This document shows, in pieces, positions 34,439 to 44,317 of a stretch of DNA of 64,000 nucleotides. The notes beneath the pieces were generated by a model. That model was not told where the DNA came from. It searched no databases and saw only the letters and a program-made list of their open reading frames with translations. This stretch comes from a bacterium (GTDB taxonomy: Bacteria > Planctomycetota > UBA1135 > UBA2386): NCBI GenBank assembly GCA_030432695.1, contig JAUILN010000022.1, positions 62,001-126,000 on the forward strand, given 5' to 3'. Made by a program: the position numbers and the translations under genes. Numbering within the stretch: the first letter of the stretch is position 1; each line of letters starts with the position of its first letter.

Positions 34439-34993
34439 ATGAAACCCGGAAGACTCCCGATCCTCGCCCTGCCCGCCCTTCTGCTGGCCGGCGCGCTACG
34501 TACTGAGCCGGCCACGGTCGCCGCTCCGGGCCCGTGGCCGGCGTGCGCGGCACCGACCCGTGTCGGACTGGTTGGCGTTCCGGTCTCGGAACTGCCGCGG
34601 CGGCTGGCGCCGCCCGAGCGGATCGCGCCGGCCGGCGACGATGGCTACCAGCACTGGCTCTGGGGTTCGCGCGAGACGGGCCAGTCGGGGTTGAAGGTCC
34701 TGTCGGGACTCGTGGTCGACGTCGACGAGGGCTTCGATCCCAAGAGCCACCCCGCGCCCGAGGTGGTGCCCGACGGACCGTTCCTCGGTCAGGCCCTGGC
34801 CGACCTGCTGCGCTCGCGTGGGCCGGCCGAAGAGTTCGCGATCTTCCGGACCCGCTCGCCGATCGGTCGCGGCATGACCAGCCCGCGGCCCTACCTCGTC
34901 TACGACGGGCGCTGGGCGTTCGTGGAGGACGGCCTCGTGGTCCAGATCACCGACCCGATCCCGGCGCAGAAGTCGAACGGTCCCGGGCGCTGA
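34439..34993 (+). CDS. Small exported protein of unknown function
   Basis: 184 residues with a signal peptide (MKPGRLPILALPALLLAGAL) and a clear AAGGA ribosome site eight bases before the ATG. The mature part contains YQHWLWGSRETGQSGLKVLS, a conserved-looking FGQ-free loop PDGPFLGQALADLLRSRG and FRTRSPIGRGMTSPRPYLVY. No cysteine pairs or catalytic motif are evident after the signal peptide, and the family is not recognised. It is transcribed divergently from the di-haem peroxidase across 183 bases, and convergently with the M1 aminopeptidase 18 bases downstream. A partnership with the peroxidase is possible but unsupported. Confidence 0.7.
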   Translation: MKPGRLPILALPALLLAGALRTEPATVAAPGPWPACAAPTRVGLVGVPVSELPRRLAPPERIAPAGDDGYQHWLWGSRETGQSGLKVLSGLVVDVDEGFDPKSHPAPEVVPDGPFLGQALADLLRSRGPAEEFAIFRTRSPIGRGMTSPRPYLVYDGRWAFVEDGLVVQITDPIPAQKSNGPGR

Positions 34994-35011
34994 CGTGGTG
35001 GCGGGCGCGGG

Positions 35012-36646
35012 TCAGCGACCCCGCACCCCCGTGACCTGCATCAGCAGTTGCCGGTCGGGATCGACCTCCCACTTCCCGGCGCCGACGCGGACCTCGGCGG
35101 TCCCGTCTGCCATCTCGATCCGGCGCCGCTCGTTGCCGACCTGCATCGGCACCGGCATCGGGAAGCTCAGCCCCTCGGGCAGCTCCCAGCGCAGCGTCAC
35201 CACGCCGTCCTTCTCCTTCACCAGCAGGGTCGGCAGCTTCGGCTGGCGCAGGTAGACCTCGAAGAACCAGCCGAGCTCCACGCCCGACTCGCGCTCGGCG
35301 ATCGCGCGGATCTCTTCGGTGTCGCTGAAGCGACATTGCGAGCCGTCCAGCGCCTCCTCCATCTCGGGGGTGGGATAGGCCCAGCGCCGCAGCACCTGGA
35401 AGAACGTCTCGTCGCCGAGCAGCCAGCGCAGCGAGTGGCAGATCCAGGAGCCCTTGTAGTAGATGTCGTTGCCGCTGCCGGCGAAGTAGATCGACTGCGA
35501 ATCACGGTGCTCGCGCGGCGCCACCGGCCCCTTGTTGGCCAGCATCCGCCGCTTGGTCTCCATTTCGACCTTCAGCGACTCGGGACCGAACTTCTCCTCG
35601 ATGTACAGCGCCTGCATGTAGGTCCCGATGCCCTCGTGGATCCACATGTCCTTCCAGTCGGCGCAGGTCACCAGGTTGGCCCACCACTCGTGGCACATCT
35701 CGTGGTGGTGCAGCCAGTCGTAGTCGAAGGGGCCCGGACGATAGCGGTTGCCGTAGGCGATGATCGTCTGGTGCTCCATGCCGAGGTGCGGCGTCTCGAC
35801 CACCCCGTACTTCTCGTTGCGGAACGGATAGGGCCCGCAGCGCGACTCCATGTGGCGCACGTGGTCGAGGAACTGCGGCAGGAACTTCGCCGCCTTGTCC
35901 TTGTTCTGTGGCAGCACGTAGAACTCGACCGGCATGACGGTGCCGTCGCTGCAGGTGTACCTGTCGGTGAGCACCTCGTAGGGCCCGATGTTCAGCGCGA
36001 TGCAGTAGTTGCTGATCGGGTTCTTCACGTGCCAGTGGAAGCGCGCGCGACCGTTCTCGGTGCTGCGCTGCTGCAGCACGCCATTGGCGGCGCAGACCAG
36101 GCCCGCGGGCACCGTGACGATCAGGTCGAACGACGCCGGCTCGTCGTCGGGGCGGTCCTTGCACGGCCACCAGAGGTCCGCACCTTCGCCCTGACAGCTC
36201 GTGGCGATCCACGGCTTGCCGTCCCTGGTCTTCGACCAGGTGAAGCCGCCCTTCCACGGCGGGTTCGGCGAGACCCGCGGCTCGCCGCCGTAGCGCACGC
36301 GGACCACCAGGTCGTCGCCGGGTTCGCGCTCCTCCTCGAGCGGGATCCAGATCCGCAGGTCGCGGTGCTCGAACGCGCTGGTCTTGCCGTCGACCATGAC
36401 CTCGGCGACCTTCAGCGCCTCGTCGAGGTCGAGCGCGATCCGTGACGTCGCCTCGGTGACCTTGGCGGTCATCGTCAGCTCGCCGTCGATCGAGCGCTCT
36501 TCAGGGTCGACGCCGATCTCCAGGCGGTAGTGCGTGACGTCGTAGCAGGCGTTCTCGGGGATCGCCGCGGCGCCGGAAGTCTGTTGAGCGGTCGCGGTGG
36601 CGGAGACCAGGAGGGTCGCGAGGGCGAGCCGGTGGAGGATGCGCAT
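35012..36646 (-). CDS. Exported M1-family zinc aminopeptidase
   Basis: 544 residues with a signal peptide (MRILHRLALATLLVSATATA). The zinc motif HEMCH (315-319), 18 residues and Glu338 in DMWIHEG give the M1 pattern HExxH-x18-E. The usual GAMEN exopeptidase motif is represented by HLGMEHQT (288-294), so Met and Glu are kept but Asn is replaced by His. An N-terminal beta domain (RSIDGELTMTAKVTEATSRI) precedes the catalytic domain as in leukotriene-A4-hydrolase-like members. Expected activity is removal of N-terminal amino acids from peptides in the periplasm or outside. It is a shorter relative of full-length M1 enzymes (usually 600-900 residues), lacking the large C-terminal helical domain. 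Confidence 0.92.
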   Translation of the reverse strand: MRILHRLALATLLVSATATAQQTSGAAAIPENACYDVTHYRLEIGVDPEERSIDGELTMTAKVTEATSRIALDLDEALKVAEVMVDGKTSAFEHRDLRIWIPLEEEREPGDDLVVRVRYGGEPRVSPNPPWKGGFTWSKTRDGKPWIATSCQGEGADLWWPCKDRPDDEPASFDLIVTVPAGLVCAANGVLQQRSTENGRARFHWHVKNPISNYCIALNIGPYEVLTDRYTCSDGTVMPVEFYVLPQNKDKAAKFLPQFLDHVRHMESRCGPYPFRNEKYGVVETPHLGMEHQTIIAYGNRYRPGPFDYDWLHHHEMCHEWWANLVTCADWKDMWIHEGIGTYMQALYIEEKFGPESLKVEMETKRRMLANKGPVAPREHRDSQSIYFAGSGNDIYYKGSWICHSLRWLLGDETFFQVLRRWAYPTPEMEEALDGSQCRFSDTEEIRAIAERESGVELGWFFEVYLRQPKLPTLLVKEKDGVVTLRWELPEGLSFPMPVPMQVGNERRRIEMADGTAEVRVGAGKWEVDPDRQLLMQVTGVRGR

Positions 36647-36715
36647 GGTGGGGTCCGGTCGGTGCAGGAACGCCGGATCGTAGCGAGCCCGCGGCTTCGA
36701 CCGGAACCCGATCGG

Positions 36716-37935
36716 TCAGCGTGAGCCGATCACCAGGTCGATCGCGTTGGTGAGCTCGTGCTGCGCGCCAGCGGACGACAGGACCTGCACCGACAGGCCG
36801 GCCCCGAGCAGCGCGGCATCCCCTGGGATCGGCAGGCTCAGGCTCTGACCCGGTGTCGCGGTCACGACGGTCGGGAACAGCGGGTCGACCAGCGCGGTGC
36901 CGAGTTCGGGCAGCTCCACGTTGGCCGGGAGCAGCCCGAAGAACAGCGTGTCGACGTCGTAGCCCGATTGGAAGGTCGAGTGGTCGACCACCGGCTGCCA
37001 CGTCCGGCCGATCGCCGGTGCGATCGGATCCGGGCGCAGCGCCAGCGGGTTGCCTGGCCATCGGTCCGATACAGCGGCTCTCCAGGATCGGCGGTCGTCG
37101 GCACGGCGTCGACCCGTTCCCGGGCGTCGATCGACGGGTCGCTCACCACCGCCTGCCAGGTGGTGGCGAGTGCGGCCAGACCGGGGACCGCCGACGCTTC
37201 GGCCGTCGCGGTCGCATCGAGCGTCGCGAGGTCGACGGCCGAGGTGCTCAGGGTCGTGCGCCGTGAGACGAACATCAGCCGGTAGGAGTCGCCGGGTTGC
37301 AGGTCTCGTGGTTGCTGGTCGGGCACCGGAACCGTGAGCACGTCGGAGATTCCGTACAGCCGGTTCGATCGGTTGTTGGTCGGGGTTCCGCCGTAGCACC
37401 ACGGATACGACCTGGAACCACTGGTTCCGGCGGTAGGCCGGTCTCGTCCCAGTGCGATGGCGCCCGCGAGAATGCCGGTCGGGTTCGTGCCGGTCCACAC
37501 CACGACCCCGGTGGTCAGGACGCCGGTCTGGGTGACCGCCGGCGACGACAGCAACGGGTTCGAGGAGCGGGCGAGCCAAAGCTGCCTGGAGCCGGTCTCG
37601 ACCCGGACACCGTCCGGGCGGTAGATCGGCACGTTGGCGCCCGGGCTTCCCGGCACCGTCTCGGTGTGCTCGCTCGCACTGAGGCCCGGAGTTCCGGCCA
37701 CGGCCCGCCAGCGGGTCTGCAGGGCCGCCATCGGCGGCGACGACTCGGCCTCTGCGGTGACGAACGCGTCGTAGTCGGCGATGTCGGTCGACGTGGCGTC
37801 GCGGGCCCCGTCGGTGAGGAAGAGGATGCGATACTGTTCCCCCGGCTGCAGCCCGGGGGGGACGACGTCGAGCCCCTGCGCCGCGAGGCCGAAGGTCAAC
37901 AGGAGCGGGGTGAACGGGACGAGGAGTGCTCGCAT
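36716..37935 (-). pseudogene. Frameshifted exported protein with two repeated domains
   Basis: The ATG at 37935 starts a signal peptide (MRALLVPFTPLLLTFGLAAQ). Two related domains follow: LQPGEQYRILFLTDGARDAT with DIADYDAFVTAEAE, and LQPGDSYRLMFVSRRTTLST with VDLATLDATATAEA. Each leads to an IYRPDG/LYRTDG motif and then a variable segment. After the second LYRTDG, near 37060, the sensible reading moves to another frame (GNPLALRPDPIAPAIGRTW) and runs to a C-terminal tail PGDAALLGAGLSVQ at the stop 36716. The total length is not a multiple of three, consistent with one missing base. This is either a sequencing error or a true inactivating mutation. The domain type resembles secreted planctomycete proteins of unknown function. 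Confidence 0.7.
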
Positions 37936-38048
37936 GGCGGAGTGCTCGGAGTGCTGGAAGCGGACGCGAAGGTCCTCACGCCTTCGCCGGTCCGGTCCGG
38001 CCATCCCGCCACCGGAAATCCGGGCATTCGTTGCCGGGAGCGCGCGTG

Positions 38049-41000
38049 TCACCGCGCGCCGAGCCGCAGCGAAGCGCCGTTGGAGGCGACCAGGCCGAGC
38101 TGGTTGGCGGCGCCGTCGATCACCAGCCACTGGGTCTTCAGGATCCCGCCGACGAGGCTCGGGTCGTCGGGGATCGTGATCGTGAACGACTCGTGGCCGG
38201 CGTCGTCGGAGAGGAAGGTCTCGCTGGCGAAGGACTGGACCAGCGCCTGGCAGCCCGGTGCGCCGAGGCCGTCGAGGTTCAGCGTCTGCTCGGCGATCCC
38301 GAAGTTGATCGCGGCCGGCGTGTTGGGCGGCGCGCTGTGCAGGGTGAACGTGACCTGTGCGTCGATGCGTGGGTCTCTGGAGACTCCGTTGCGCGACAGG
38401 TTGCCGAGCGAGGTCGGGCAGATCCGCCCGTAGGTCGAGGTCGATGGTGGATCGGCCTGCTCGGGCGAGTCGTAGACGTAGACCGACCAGGTGCTCGGCT
38501 CGGCGACGATGTCGTCGGGGATGCGGTCACCGTTGAGGTCGACGCTGGCGATGGACACGCCGTACTCGTTGGACGAGCCGGTGCGTTCCCGGATCACCGA
38601 GCCGTCGGCGCCGCTGAGCAGGACCACGCGAGACAACACGTTGCTGGAGAGCGGCTGGCTCGAGACCAGGACGTCCTGGATGCCATCGCCGTCGGCGTCG
38701 CCGGTCGAGGACAGGGCGTAGCCGAAGAACTCGCCGTCGATTGCACCATCGACCCGCCAGCGGCTGGTGAGATCGAGCGAGGTGACGACGACGCGTCCTC
38801 GAGCGCTGTTCCGACCCGGCTGCGACCAGGCAAACTCCGCCAGACCGTCGCCGTCGAGGTCGCCGAGCGGTGCGATCGCGTGGCCGAACCGGAAGCCGGC
38901 CTGGCTCGCACCCCCGGTCCGCTCGTTGAGGAGCGAGCCGTCGAGGCCGCTACGGACCTGGATGCGGCCGCGGAAGCTGTTCGCCTGCGGCATGCCGCAG
39001 ACCACGTCGTCGTAGCCGTCGCCGTCGGCGTCACCGACCACCGTGAGCGTGTCGACGCGAGCCGGCGTCTGGACGCGCCAGAGCTCGCGGGCGCCGCCCT
39101 GGCTGGTGAAGGCAACCAACCAGCGGTCGTCGGCGGTGTAGACGAGGTCCATGCCGGCGTTGGGATCGAGGTAGCGACCGGTGGCCAGCCGGCGACCGAC
39201 CCCGGTGAGGCCATGGTCCCGGCCCCGGACCAGGGTGATGACGCTGTTGCTCGGCCCCAGGCTGGCGGTCTGGATCTGGCCGTCGAAGCCGCTGTGGCCC
39301 GGCTCCGAGTAGACGATGCGTCGGTGCCATTGCGCGACCGCGGTGCCGAGCCCGGCGCCGGACAACGACGTGGCGATGGTGTCGTAGACCGACAGCGTGC
39401 GGCCACTGATGGCCCAGAGGATCCCGGAGTCCTCGGGTTGCGAGATCACGAAGTCCCGGTAGCCGTCGCCGTCGAAGTCGCCGACCGGCGTGACGGGCTG
39501 GCCGTAGCCGCCGCCACTGCTGGCCAGGGAGATGCGGGTGCCGCAGTCGTTGGCGCTGAGCAGCGCCGACTGCGAGGTCGCGAAGCCTTGACAGCGACCG
39601 GACACGAGGCAGTGGTACTCCTTGTCGAGGAGGTCGGGGGTCACCACGTCGAAGCGCAGCTCCGCGCCCGACTGGCCGGGAACGCTGCTCCAGATTCCTC
39701 CGGGCGTCCGGGAGTACCACGCGTAGCCGCCGGCGTTCGTCGCAGTCACGCTCATCATCACCGGGTTGCCCTGCGTGCCGGTGCAGGCCGCGCGCGGCTG
39801 GGGCTCGGCGGTGATCTCCGGCGAGTCGTATCGCGGCGAGACCATCAGCCCCCAATTGGCGACGTAGTCCCGCGTCTCGAGGAAGAGCCGGACGTTGTTG
39901 TGGTTGGCGTCGCCGCAGTAGATGTCGCCGCGGTTGGTCGTGACGTAGCGGTTCGGAGTGGAGAACGCCCGAGCCCGGACGATCGTGCAGATGCAGTTCG
40001 GCGAGTAGGCCATCGTGGTGATCAGCCAGCGCTTGTCGAACACGGTGTTGAAGAACCGATCCCGGTAGCCGTAGCCGTAGTTCTGGTACGGTTCGAACGA
40101 GGAGTTGTCGCGGTCGTGGACCGAGCCCATGTTGTGGCCGAGTTCGTGGGCGAGCACGTAGTCGGTGATGCCGTTGTATTCGCAGACCGAGAAGCCGCCG
40201 GCGGGGTTCTCGAGCTGCAACACCGAAGTCGGTACCCAAGCGATCCCCAGCACACTGCCGTGGACGGACCGGTCACCGACCGCGAGGGTCACCAGGTCGG
40301 CGGCTTCGTCGCGGCGCCAGGTGTGGACCTGGTCGTAGCGGCCGTCCGCCGGTTCGGTGAGGTGGTCCAACGTGACGTCCATCGCCGAGTTCTCGTCGAA
40401 GGAGACGTGACGGACCGAGGTGGCGTCGAACGACGTCGGGACGCCGCTGTCCTGCATCACCGTGCTGCTCTGGGCGAGCCCGTTGAGCAGGATCGACTGG
40501 ATCTGTGAGTCACCGCCGGCGGAGCTGCGTGCGTGGTTCTCGTAGACGGCCAGGACCTGGATGCTGATCGGGTTGTCGGTGCAACTCGATGCAGCTGCGA
40601 CACCGCCGCCCCCGGATCCGCCGGGCGTTCCGGCAGGGTGGGTGTGGCGGTCTGCGTGCCCCCGATGTCGGTGCCGGGGCAGCCCCGCGGTGGTGTGGCA
40701 GGCGCAGGTCGGGCCTTCGGCCTTCAGTTCGCGCAGGGTGGTCATGCCCGGCGCGGGCTGCAGCGCGATCGTGCTCGGGCGCAGGTCGCCGGGGACCAGG
40801 TAGGCGGTCACGGCGTCGCCCACCACGGTGATCGTGCAGCGTCCCTGGGGCTGGCCGACCACGTCGACGTGCCAGTGGAACGCGCCAGGGACCGCGGGGA
40901 TCAGCTCCCGCTCACGGAGCCGCAGGTCGTAGACCTCACCGTCGAACGCCGGGAAGCGCAGCACGTCGCCGAGCCGGGCCCGGTGCAGTACGTCGAGGTC

Positions 41001-41165
41001 GAGCTGCACGGGGATTCCGCGCACGACGTTCGACAGCGTGGTCGCCTGGACGTCGAGGGCACCAGGGAGCGGGGCGAACAGGGGGACCGGCTGGACAGCC
41101 GTCTGGGAGAGCGCGGCCGGTGCGCACAGGCACAGGCCGAGCAGAGTGCGGGCGATCGGATTCAT
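38049..41165 (-). CDS. Secreted metzincin protease with FG-GAP propeller repeats and C-terminal module
   Basis: 1038 residues from the ATG at 41165, which begins a signal peptide (MNPIARTLLGLCLCAPAALS). Residues about 21-160 are a propeptide-like beta domain ending in TCACHTT, a possible cysteine switch. A His-rich linker follows (RHRHRGHADRHTH, 164-176). The catalytic domain carries HELGHNMGSVHD (340-351), the reprolysin-type zinc site, with a Met-turn at TTMAYSP. Downstream are repeated DxDGDGxxD motifs (VGDFDGDGYRDF, VGDADGDGYDDV, LGDLDGDGLAEF, STGDADGDGIQDV), characteristic of calcium-binding FG-GAP beta-propellers. The protein ends with the shared module (PDDPSLVGGILKTQW). Likely an extracellular endopeptidase; the substrate is unknown. 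Confidence 0.88.
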   Translation of the reverse strand: MNPIARTLLGLCLCAPAALSQTAVQPVPLFAPLPGALDVQATTLSNVVRGIPVQLDLDVLHRARLGDVLRFPAFDGEVYDLRLRERELIPAVPGAFHWHVDVVGQPQGRCTITVVGDAVTAYLVPGDLRPSTIALQPAPGMTTLRELKAEGPTCACHTTAGLPRHRHRGHADRHTHPAGTPGGSGGGGVAAASSCTDNPISIQVLAVYENHARSSAGGDSQIQSILLNGLAQSSTVMQDSGVPTSFDATSVRHVSFDENSAMDVTLDHLTEPADGRYDQVHTWRRDEAADLVTLAVGDRSVHGSVLGIAWVPTSVLQLENPAGGFSVCEYNGITDYVLAHELGHNMGSVHDRDNSSFEPYQNYGYGYRDRFFNTVFDKRWLITTMAYSPNCICTIVRARAFSTPNRYVTTNRGDIYCGDANHNNVRLFLETRDYVANWGLMVSPRYDSPEITAEPQPRAACTGTQGNPVMMSVTATNAGGYAWYSRTPGGIWSSVPGQSGAELRFDVVTPDLLDKEYHCLVSGRCQGFATSQSALLSANDCGTRISLASSGGGYGQPVTPVGDFDGDGYRDFVISQPEDSGILWAISGRTLSVYDTIATSLSGAGLGTAVAQWHRRIVYSEPGHSGFDGQIQTASLGPSNSVITLVRGRDHGLTGVGRRLATGRYLDPNAGMDLVYTADDRWLVAFTSQGGARELWRVQTPARVDTLTVVGDADGDGYDDVVCGMPQANSFRGRIQVRSGLDGSLLNERTGGASQAGFRFGHAIAPLGDLDGDGLAEFAWSQPGRNSARGRVVVTSLDLTSRWRVDGAIDGEFFGYALSSTGDADGDGIQDVLVSSQPLSSNVLSRVVLLSGADGSVIRERTGSSNEYGVSIASVDLNGDRIPDDIVAEPSTWSVYVYDSPEQADPPSTSTYGRICPTSLGNLSRNGVSRDPRIDAQVTFTLHSAPPNTPAAINFGIAEQTLNLDGLGAPGCQALVQSFASETFLSDDAGHESFTITIPDDPSLVGGILKTQWLVIDGAANQLGLVASNGASLRLGAR

Positions 41166-41290
41166 GGCGGAGTCTCGTTCGGAACAGCCCCGAAGCAGGG
41201 CTGCGGGGAGACGAGATCCGCCGGCGTGAGGGGCGAAGAGCGCGCGAGGTTTCCTGGGGACTCGGGTCGCGTGGCCCGCAATGGACTCTC

Positions 41291-44200
41291 CTACCTCCCA
41301 CCCAGGTCCTGTTCCAGCGCGCGGATACGTCGGTCGAGAGCCGCGGCGATCGGTTCGTCCTCGGTGAGCAGGTCGCGGGCTTCCCGCAGCGCCTCGAGGG
41401 CGCGCGCCGGGTCTCCGCTGCCGAGCCGCGCGTCGGCCAGCAGGGTCCACGTCCGCGTCGATCGTCGGTCGGGAAGCGCGAGCAGGCGTTCCGCCAGCGG
41501 GAGGGCGCGCGCCGGGTCGCGCAGTCTTGCGTCCGGGTGGTGGAGCAGGTCGGCCACCGCCTGCTCGAGCAGCAACGGCGTGGCGTCCTCGGCCGCCGCG
41601 GCGGAGGTCGTCGTCTCGAGCGCCGCGGACGTCAGGCGGAACGTGTCGTCCTCGCGTCCCAGCGTGGCACACACCGCGGACAGGGTCTGCAGCGCATACC
41701 CCGCGAAACGGCCGCGTGGGCCTTCGCGGGCGAGCAGCGCCTTCGCGGTCGGCAGCAGCAGTTCGTGCGCACGTTCCGCGCGGTCCGACTGCAGGTAGAC
41801 CGAAGAGAGGTACACGCGGAGCGCGAGGGTCATCGGGTGGTCGGGGCCCAGGATCTCACGCTCCCGCTCGAGGGTTTCGAGCGCGAGGCGTTCGGCCTCC
41901 TCGAGCTCACCCCGCTGCATGTAGAGGAGGACGAGGTTGTTGCGGGTCGGCAGCGCCCGGTCGGACTCCGGTCCCAGCGTGCGGTCGAACCCCGCGACGA
42001 CCGTCTCGAACAGCTCGCGGGCTTCGTCGATGCGTTGCATCCGCAAGTAGACGTTGCCGAGCACGTTCAGTGCCAGCAGGCGGGTCTCGGCATCGGCCGG
42101 CAGCTCCGACTCGGGCAGATCCCGGATCCGTTCGAGCAGCGGCAGGGCCTCCTCGCCGCGGTCGGTCGAGGCGAGGACCGTCGCCAGCGGAACATGGGCA
42201 CCGAGGGCCTTCGGATTGTCCTCGCCGAGCTGCTGCACGTGGATCCGGGCCACGCGGCGCGCGAGCCTCTCGGCCTCCTGGTAGCGGCCCCGGTCGAGGT
42301 CGAGGAACAGCAGGGACTCCTGCACCGCGACACAGCGGGGTGATTCCGCGCCGTGCAGGTCTTCGAGGATCGCGAGCTGGGTCTCGAGCAGGCGCCGGGC
42401 TTCTTCGGTGCGGCCGAGGTCGCGGTAGTGGGTCGCGAGTTCGTGCCGGAGCTGGGTCGTGCGGGAGTGCCGTTCTCCGAAGGCCGCGAGCGCATCGTGA
42501 GCGAGCTGCTCCATCGCTGCGGTGATGGACCGCAGGCCGTCGCGGCGCAGCCGGAGCTGCACCTCGGCGAAGCGGAACCGCAGCTCCCGGTCCGGGTGGG
42601 ATCCGGCGAGCTCCGTGATCCGGGGGCGGAGCGCGTCGAGCAGCGCTCCGAGCTCGTCGAATCGACCGGTGAACCGGAGCACGTCCGCCAGCGTCAGGCG
42701 TGCATCGATCAGCCGCGGATCGTCCTCCGGCACGGCTCCGAGGGCGAGGAGTGCCCGGAGGTGGGTCTCGGCGGCTTCGTTGGCTCCCAGGGACAGGTAG
42801 GTCGATCCGGCTACGCCGTGCAGGTCGAAGCGGATCAGCGGGTCGCTGATCGAACCGTCGAGCAGTTCCGCCGCGGTCCTGTCGAGCATGCCGCGGAGCA
42901 GTCTGGTGTCGGCGCCGAGGGCGATCTCGGGCGCGGCGGACTCCAGCATCTGCACCAGCAGGCTCTTGGTCGCGTTGGCGCGGTCCAGCTCGCGCCGGGC
43001 CTCCGAGAGACCGTAGCCGATGCCGGCGATTCCGGTGATCAGGGCTGCGAACACCGTGGCCGCGGCGACGAAGGCGAGGCGGTGGCGGCGGACCAGCTTG
43101 CGGATCCGGTAGACGGCGCTGGTGGGCCGGGCCAGCACGGGATCGCCGTCGAGGTGACGGCGCACGTCTGCTCCGAATTCGAGCGCCGAGGGGTAGCGGC
43201 GTTCCCGGTCCTTCTCCAGCGCGCGTCCGACGATCCAGTCGAGTTCGCCGCGCAGGGCCAGGCGTAGGCGACGGGCATCCATCAGGCGCCGCCGGGCTGC
43301 GACCAGATCGGCGCGGTCGGTGATCGTCGAGATCCGGGTCGACTGCGCCGGCGGTTCGACCTCGCGGATCGTTCGGATCATCGCCTCGAACCCCGAGCGC
43401 ATCGCGGTGTCGACGTCGAGCGGGACGGTGCCGGTCAACAGCTCGTACAGCAGCACGCCCAGCGCGTACACGTCCACCCGGGTGTCGAGGTCGACCTCGC
43501 CGCCGGTGACCTGCTCCGGAGCCATGTACTCCGGGGTGCCGACGAGCTGCTGCGATGCGGTCAGTCGGGTGGCGTCGGGAGCCAGCGAGTCGGCCATCGC
43601 CTTGGCGACACCGAAGTCGATGACCTTCGGGACCGGCTCGCCGTCCTGTTCGGTGACGAGCACGTTGGATGGCTTGAGGTCGCGGTGCAGGAAGCCGCGT
43701 TGGTGGGCGTGCTGGATCGCCTGGCAGACCTTCACGAACAGCTCGAGGCGCCGGCAGATGTCGAGGCGGTGGTCGTCGCAGTAGCGGGTGATCGTCGTGC
43801 CGGCGACGTACTCCATGACGAAGTACGGCTGACCCCCGTCGGTCACGCCGCCCTCGAGCACGCGCGCGATGTGCGGATGCTCCATCCGGGCGAGCGCCCG
43901 CTGCTCGCCGCGGAACCGGGACAGAACCTGCTCGGAATCGAGCCCCGACCGGATCACCTTCAGCGCGACCCGTCGCTCGATCGGCTCGCTCTGCTCGGCG
44001 AGGTAGACGGTGCCCATGCCGCCCTCGCCAAGCACTTCGAGGATCCGGAACGGACCGATCCGTTCGGGCGGTCGCGTCGGCCCGGGCTCGTCGAGCATCG
44101 CGCGTCCGACCGCTCCGAGCCGCGCTTCGGCGAACGCGCCGGCCGGGTCCACGCCGAGCAGCGAGGCAAGCTCGGCGCGGACGCGCGGAGGGATCGAATC

Positions 44201-44308
44201 GTCGGCCAGCCGCCGATCCCGTTCGGCCGTGCTGGCCTCTGCGAGTTCCGCGAACAGCTCCGCGGCGACCTGATACTCCTCGGGTGTGAGCGGCGCCTCG
44301 TCGGTCAT
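41291..44308 (-). CDS. Transmembrane Ser/Thr protein kinase with TPR-type C-terminus
   Basis: 1005 residues. An N-terminal helical region (1-75) precedes a complete PknB-type kinase: GEGGMG (94-99), VALKVI with Lys117, HRDLKPSN (208-215), DFG (231-233) and APE (263-265). A transmembrane helix at 411-433 is followed by about 570 residues of tetratricopeptide-like helical repeats (NPKALGAHVPLATVLAS, LGNVYLRMQRIDEARELFET, TRNNLVLLYMQRGELEEAER), placed outside the cytoplasm in a one-helix topology. It starts nine bases after the stop of an ECF sigma gene, a pairing characteristic of Planctomycetes. Phosphorylation of that sigma factor is plausible but not shown. A GAGG ribosome site lies eight bases before the ATG. 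Confidence 0.92.
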   Translation of the reverse strand: MTDEAPLTPEEYQVAAELFAELAEASTAERDRRLADDSIPPRVRAELASLLGVDPAGAFAEARLGAVGRAMLDEPGPTRPPERIGPFRILEVLGEGGMGTVYLAEQSEPIERRVALKVIRSGLDSEQVLSRFRGEQRALARMEHPHIARVLEGGVTDGGQPYFVMEYVAGTTITRYCDDHRLDICRRLELFVKVCQAIQHAHQRGFLHRDLKPSNVLVTEQDGEPVPKVIDFGVAKAMADSLAPDATRLTASQQLVGTPEYMAPEQVTGGEVDLDTRVDVYALGVLLYELLTGTVPLDVDTAMRSGFEAMIRTIREVEPPAQSTRISTITDRADLVAARRRLMDARRLRLALRGELDWIVGRALEKDRERRYPSALEFGADVRRHLDGDPVLARPTSAVYRIRKLVRRHRLAFVAAATVFAALITGIAGIGYGLSEARRELDRANATKSLLVQMLESAAPEIALGADTRLLRGMLDRTAAELLDGSISDPLIRFDLHGVAGSTYLSLGANEAAETHLRALLALGAVPEDDPRLIDARLTLADVLRFTGRFDELGALLDALRPRITELAGSHPDRELRFRFAEVQLRLRRDGLRSITAAMEQLAHDALAAFGERHSRTTQLRHELATHYRDLGRTEEARRLLETQLAILEDLHGAESPRCVAVQESLLFLDLDRGRYQEAERLARRVARIHVQQLGEDNPKALGAHVPLATVLASTDRGEEALPLLERIRDLPESELPADAETRLLALNVLGNVYLRMQRIDEARELFETVVAGFDRTLGPESDRALPTRNNLVLLYMQRGELEEAERLALETLEREREILGPDHPMTLALRVYLSSVYLQSDRAERAHELLLPTAKALLAREGPRGRFAGYALQTLSAVCATLGREDDTFRLTSAALETTTSAAAAEDATPLLLEQAVADLLHHPDARLRDPARALPLAERLLALPDRRSTRTWTLLADARLGSGDPARALEALREARDLLTEDEPIAAALDRRIRALEQDLGGR

Positions 44309-44317
44309 GGTCGCGCC

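Noticed and set aside
37926..40508. An 860-residue plus-strand open frame
   Set aside because: It is antisense to the metzincin gene, has no domains and shows the Val/Gly/Ala/Arg composition of a shadow frame.
41155..41175. Shared ACTCCGCCATG before the metzincin and the frameshifted gene
   Set aside because: Eleven matching bases at two start codons in GC-rich DNA may be coincidence and do not form a known signal.
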